A stretch of 64,000 nucleotides of DNA from Exiguobacterium aurantiacum DSM 6208 (GTDB lineage Bacteria > Bacillota > Bacilli > Exiguobacteriales > Exiguobacteriaceae), in the NCBI RefSeq assembly GCF_000702585.1, contig NZ_JNIQ01000001.1, positions 63,501 to 127,500 on the forward strand, in the 5' to 3' direction. The notes beneath the pieces were generated by a model that saw only the letters and a program-made list of their open reading frames with translations, searched no databases and was not told the origin of the DNA. Shown piece after piece: positions 61,751 to 64,000 of the stretch. Made by a program: the position numbers and the translations under genes. Each line of letters starts with the position of its first letter. The stretch's first letter is position 1.

Positions 61751-64000
<2,250 letters not shown>

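Overview
The window looks like a chromosomal segment of a low-to-moderate GC Gram-positive bacterium of the order Bacillales, most likely Exiguobacterium or a close relative. This rests on strong AGGAGG-type ribosome binding sites, a CIRCE-controlled groES-groEL operon, a gene neighbourhood matching the Bacillus subtilis ydi region (tsaE, tsaB, rimI, tsaD, ABC-F ydiF, rex, tatA, tatC, ydiK, ydiL, groES, groEL), a staphyloxanthin-type C30 carotenoid oxygenase, and a minus-strand rRNA operon at the right end. The genus is an inference; no database was searched.

Layout. 1-6.5 kb: a sugar-binding lipoprotein and its LacI-type repressor with three matching operators, an unrecognised AT-rich membrane protein, and a TetR regulator divergent from a DHA2-type multidrug exporter. 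6.5-13.8 kb: a small membrane protein, a secreted glucosaminidase, a methyltransferase, an ABC-2 exporter pair, crtP, and a second ABC pair ending in a 29-residue membrane peptide. 13.8-22 kb: the most unusual part. Small (about 145-165 residue), probably four-helix membrane proteins of two related types recur here: three around a lipoprotein and a SUKH-domain gene, then an unbroken minus-strand array of seven copies (18560-21927), one of them split into two coupled halves. Two further copies lie at 6.5 and 27.7 kb. 22-33.5 kb: an MFS-MarR operon, an amine oxidase, several small membrane genes and two frame-broken genes, a GIY-YIG/DUF2075 plus MazG-like pair, and a LytTR-regulated ABC exporter.

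33.6-39.6 kb: an AT-rich insert carrying a three-gene minus-strand operon: a SIR2-like protein, a 190-residue protein and a Rad50/SMC-like ATPase with a CPLC zinc hook. Gene order and domains match Lamassu-type anti-phage systems with a SIR2 effector (lmuA-lmuC-lmuB). Remnant ORFs lie at both edges.

39.6-57.2 kb: the conserved ydi-like backbone (groEL/ES, ydiL/ydiK, tatC/tatA/rex, ABC-F, t6A biosynthesis genes). Between ydiK and tatC lies an accessory stretch: three paralogous small membrane proteins, a choloylglycine-hydrolase-family enzyme, a F420-reductase-like oxidoreductase, DUF1269 and PspC proteins, and an NADH oxidase. The NADH oxidase has tandem Rex-type operators and rex itself lies about 2 kb away, which suggests a local redox circuit. 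A Fur-box-controlled flavodoxin follows the ABC-F gene. 57.2-64 kb: two initiator tRNA genes, a Spo0M-like protein, a small kinase, a HIT protein, a coiled-coil protein, a GNAT-pentapeptide fusion, two 5S rRNA genes each with its own terminator, and the 3' part of 23S rRNA running off the right edge.
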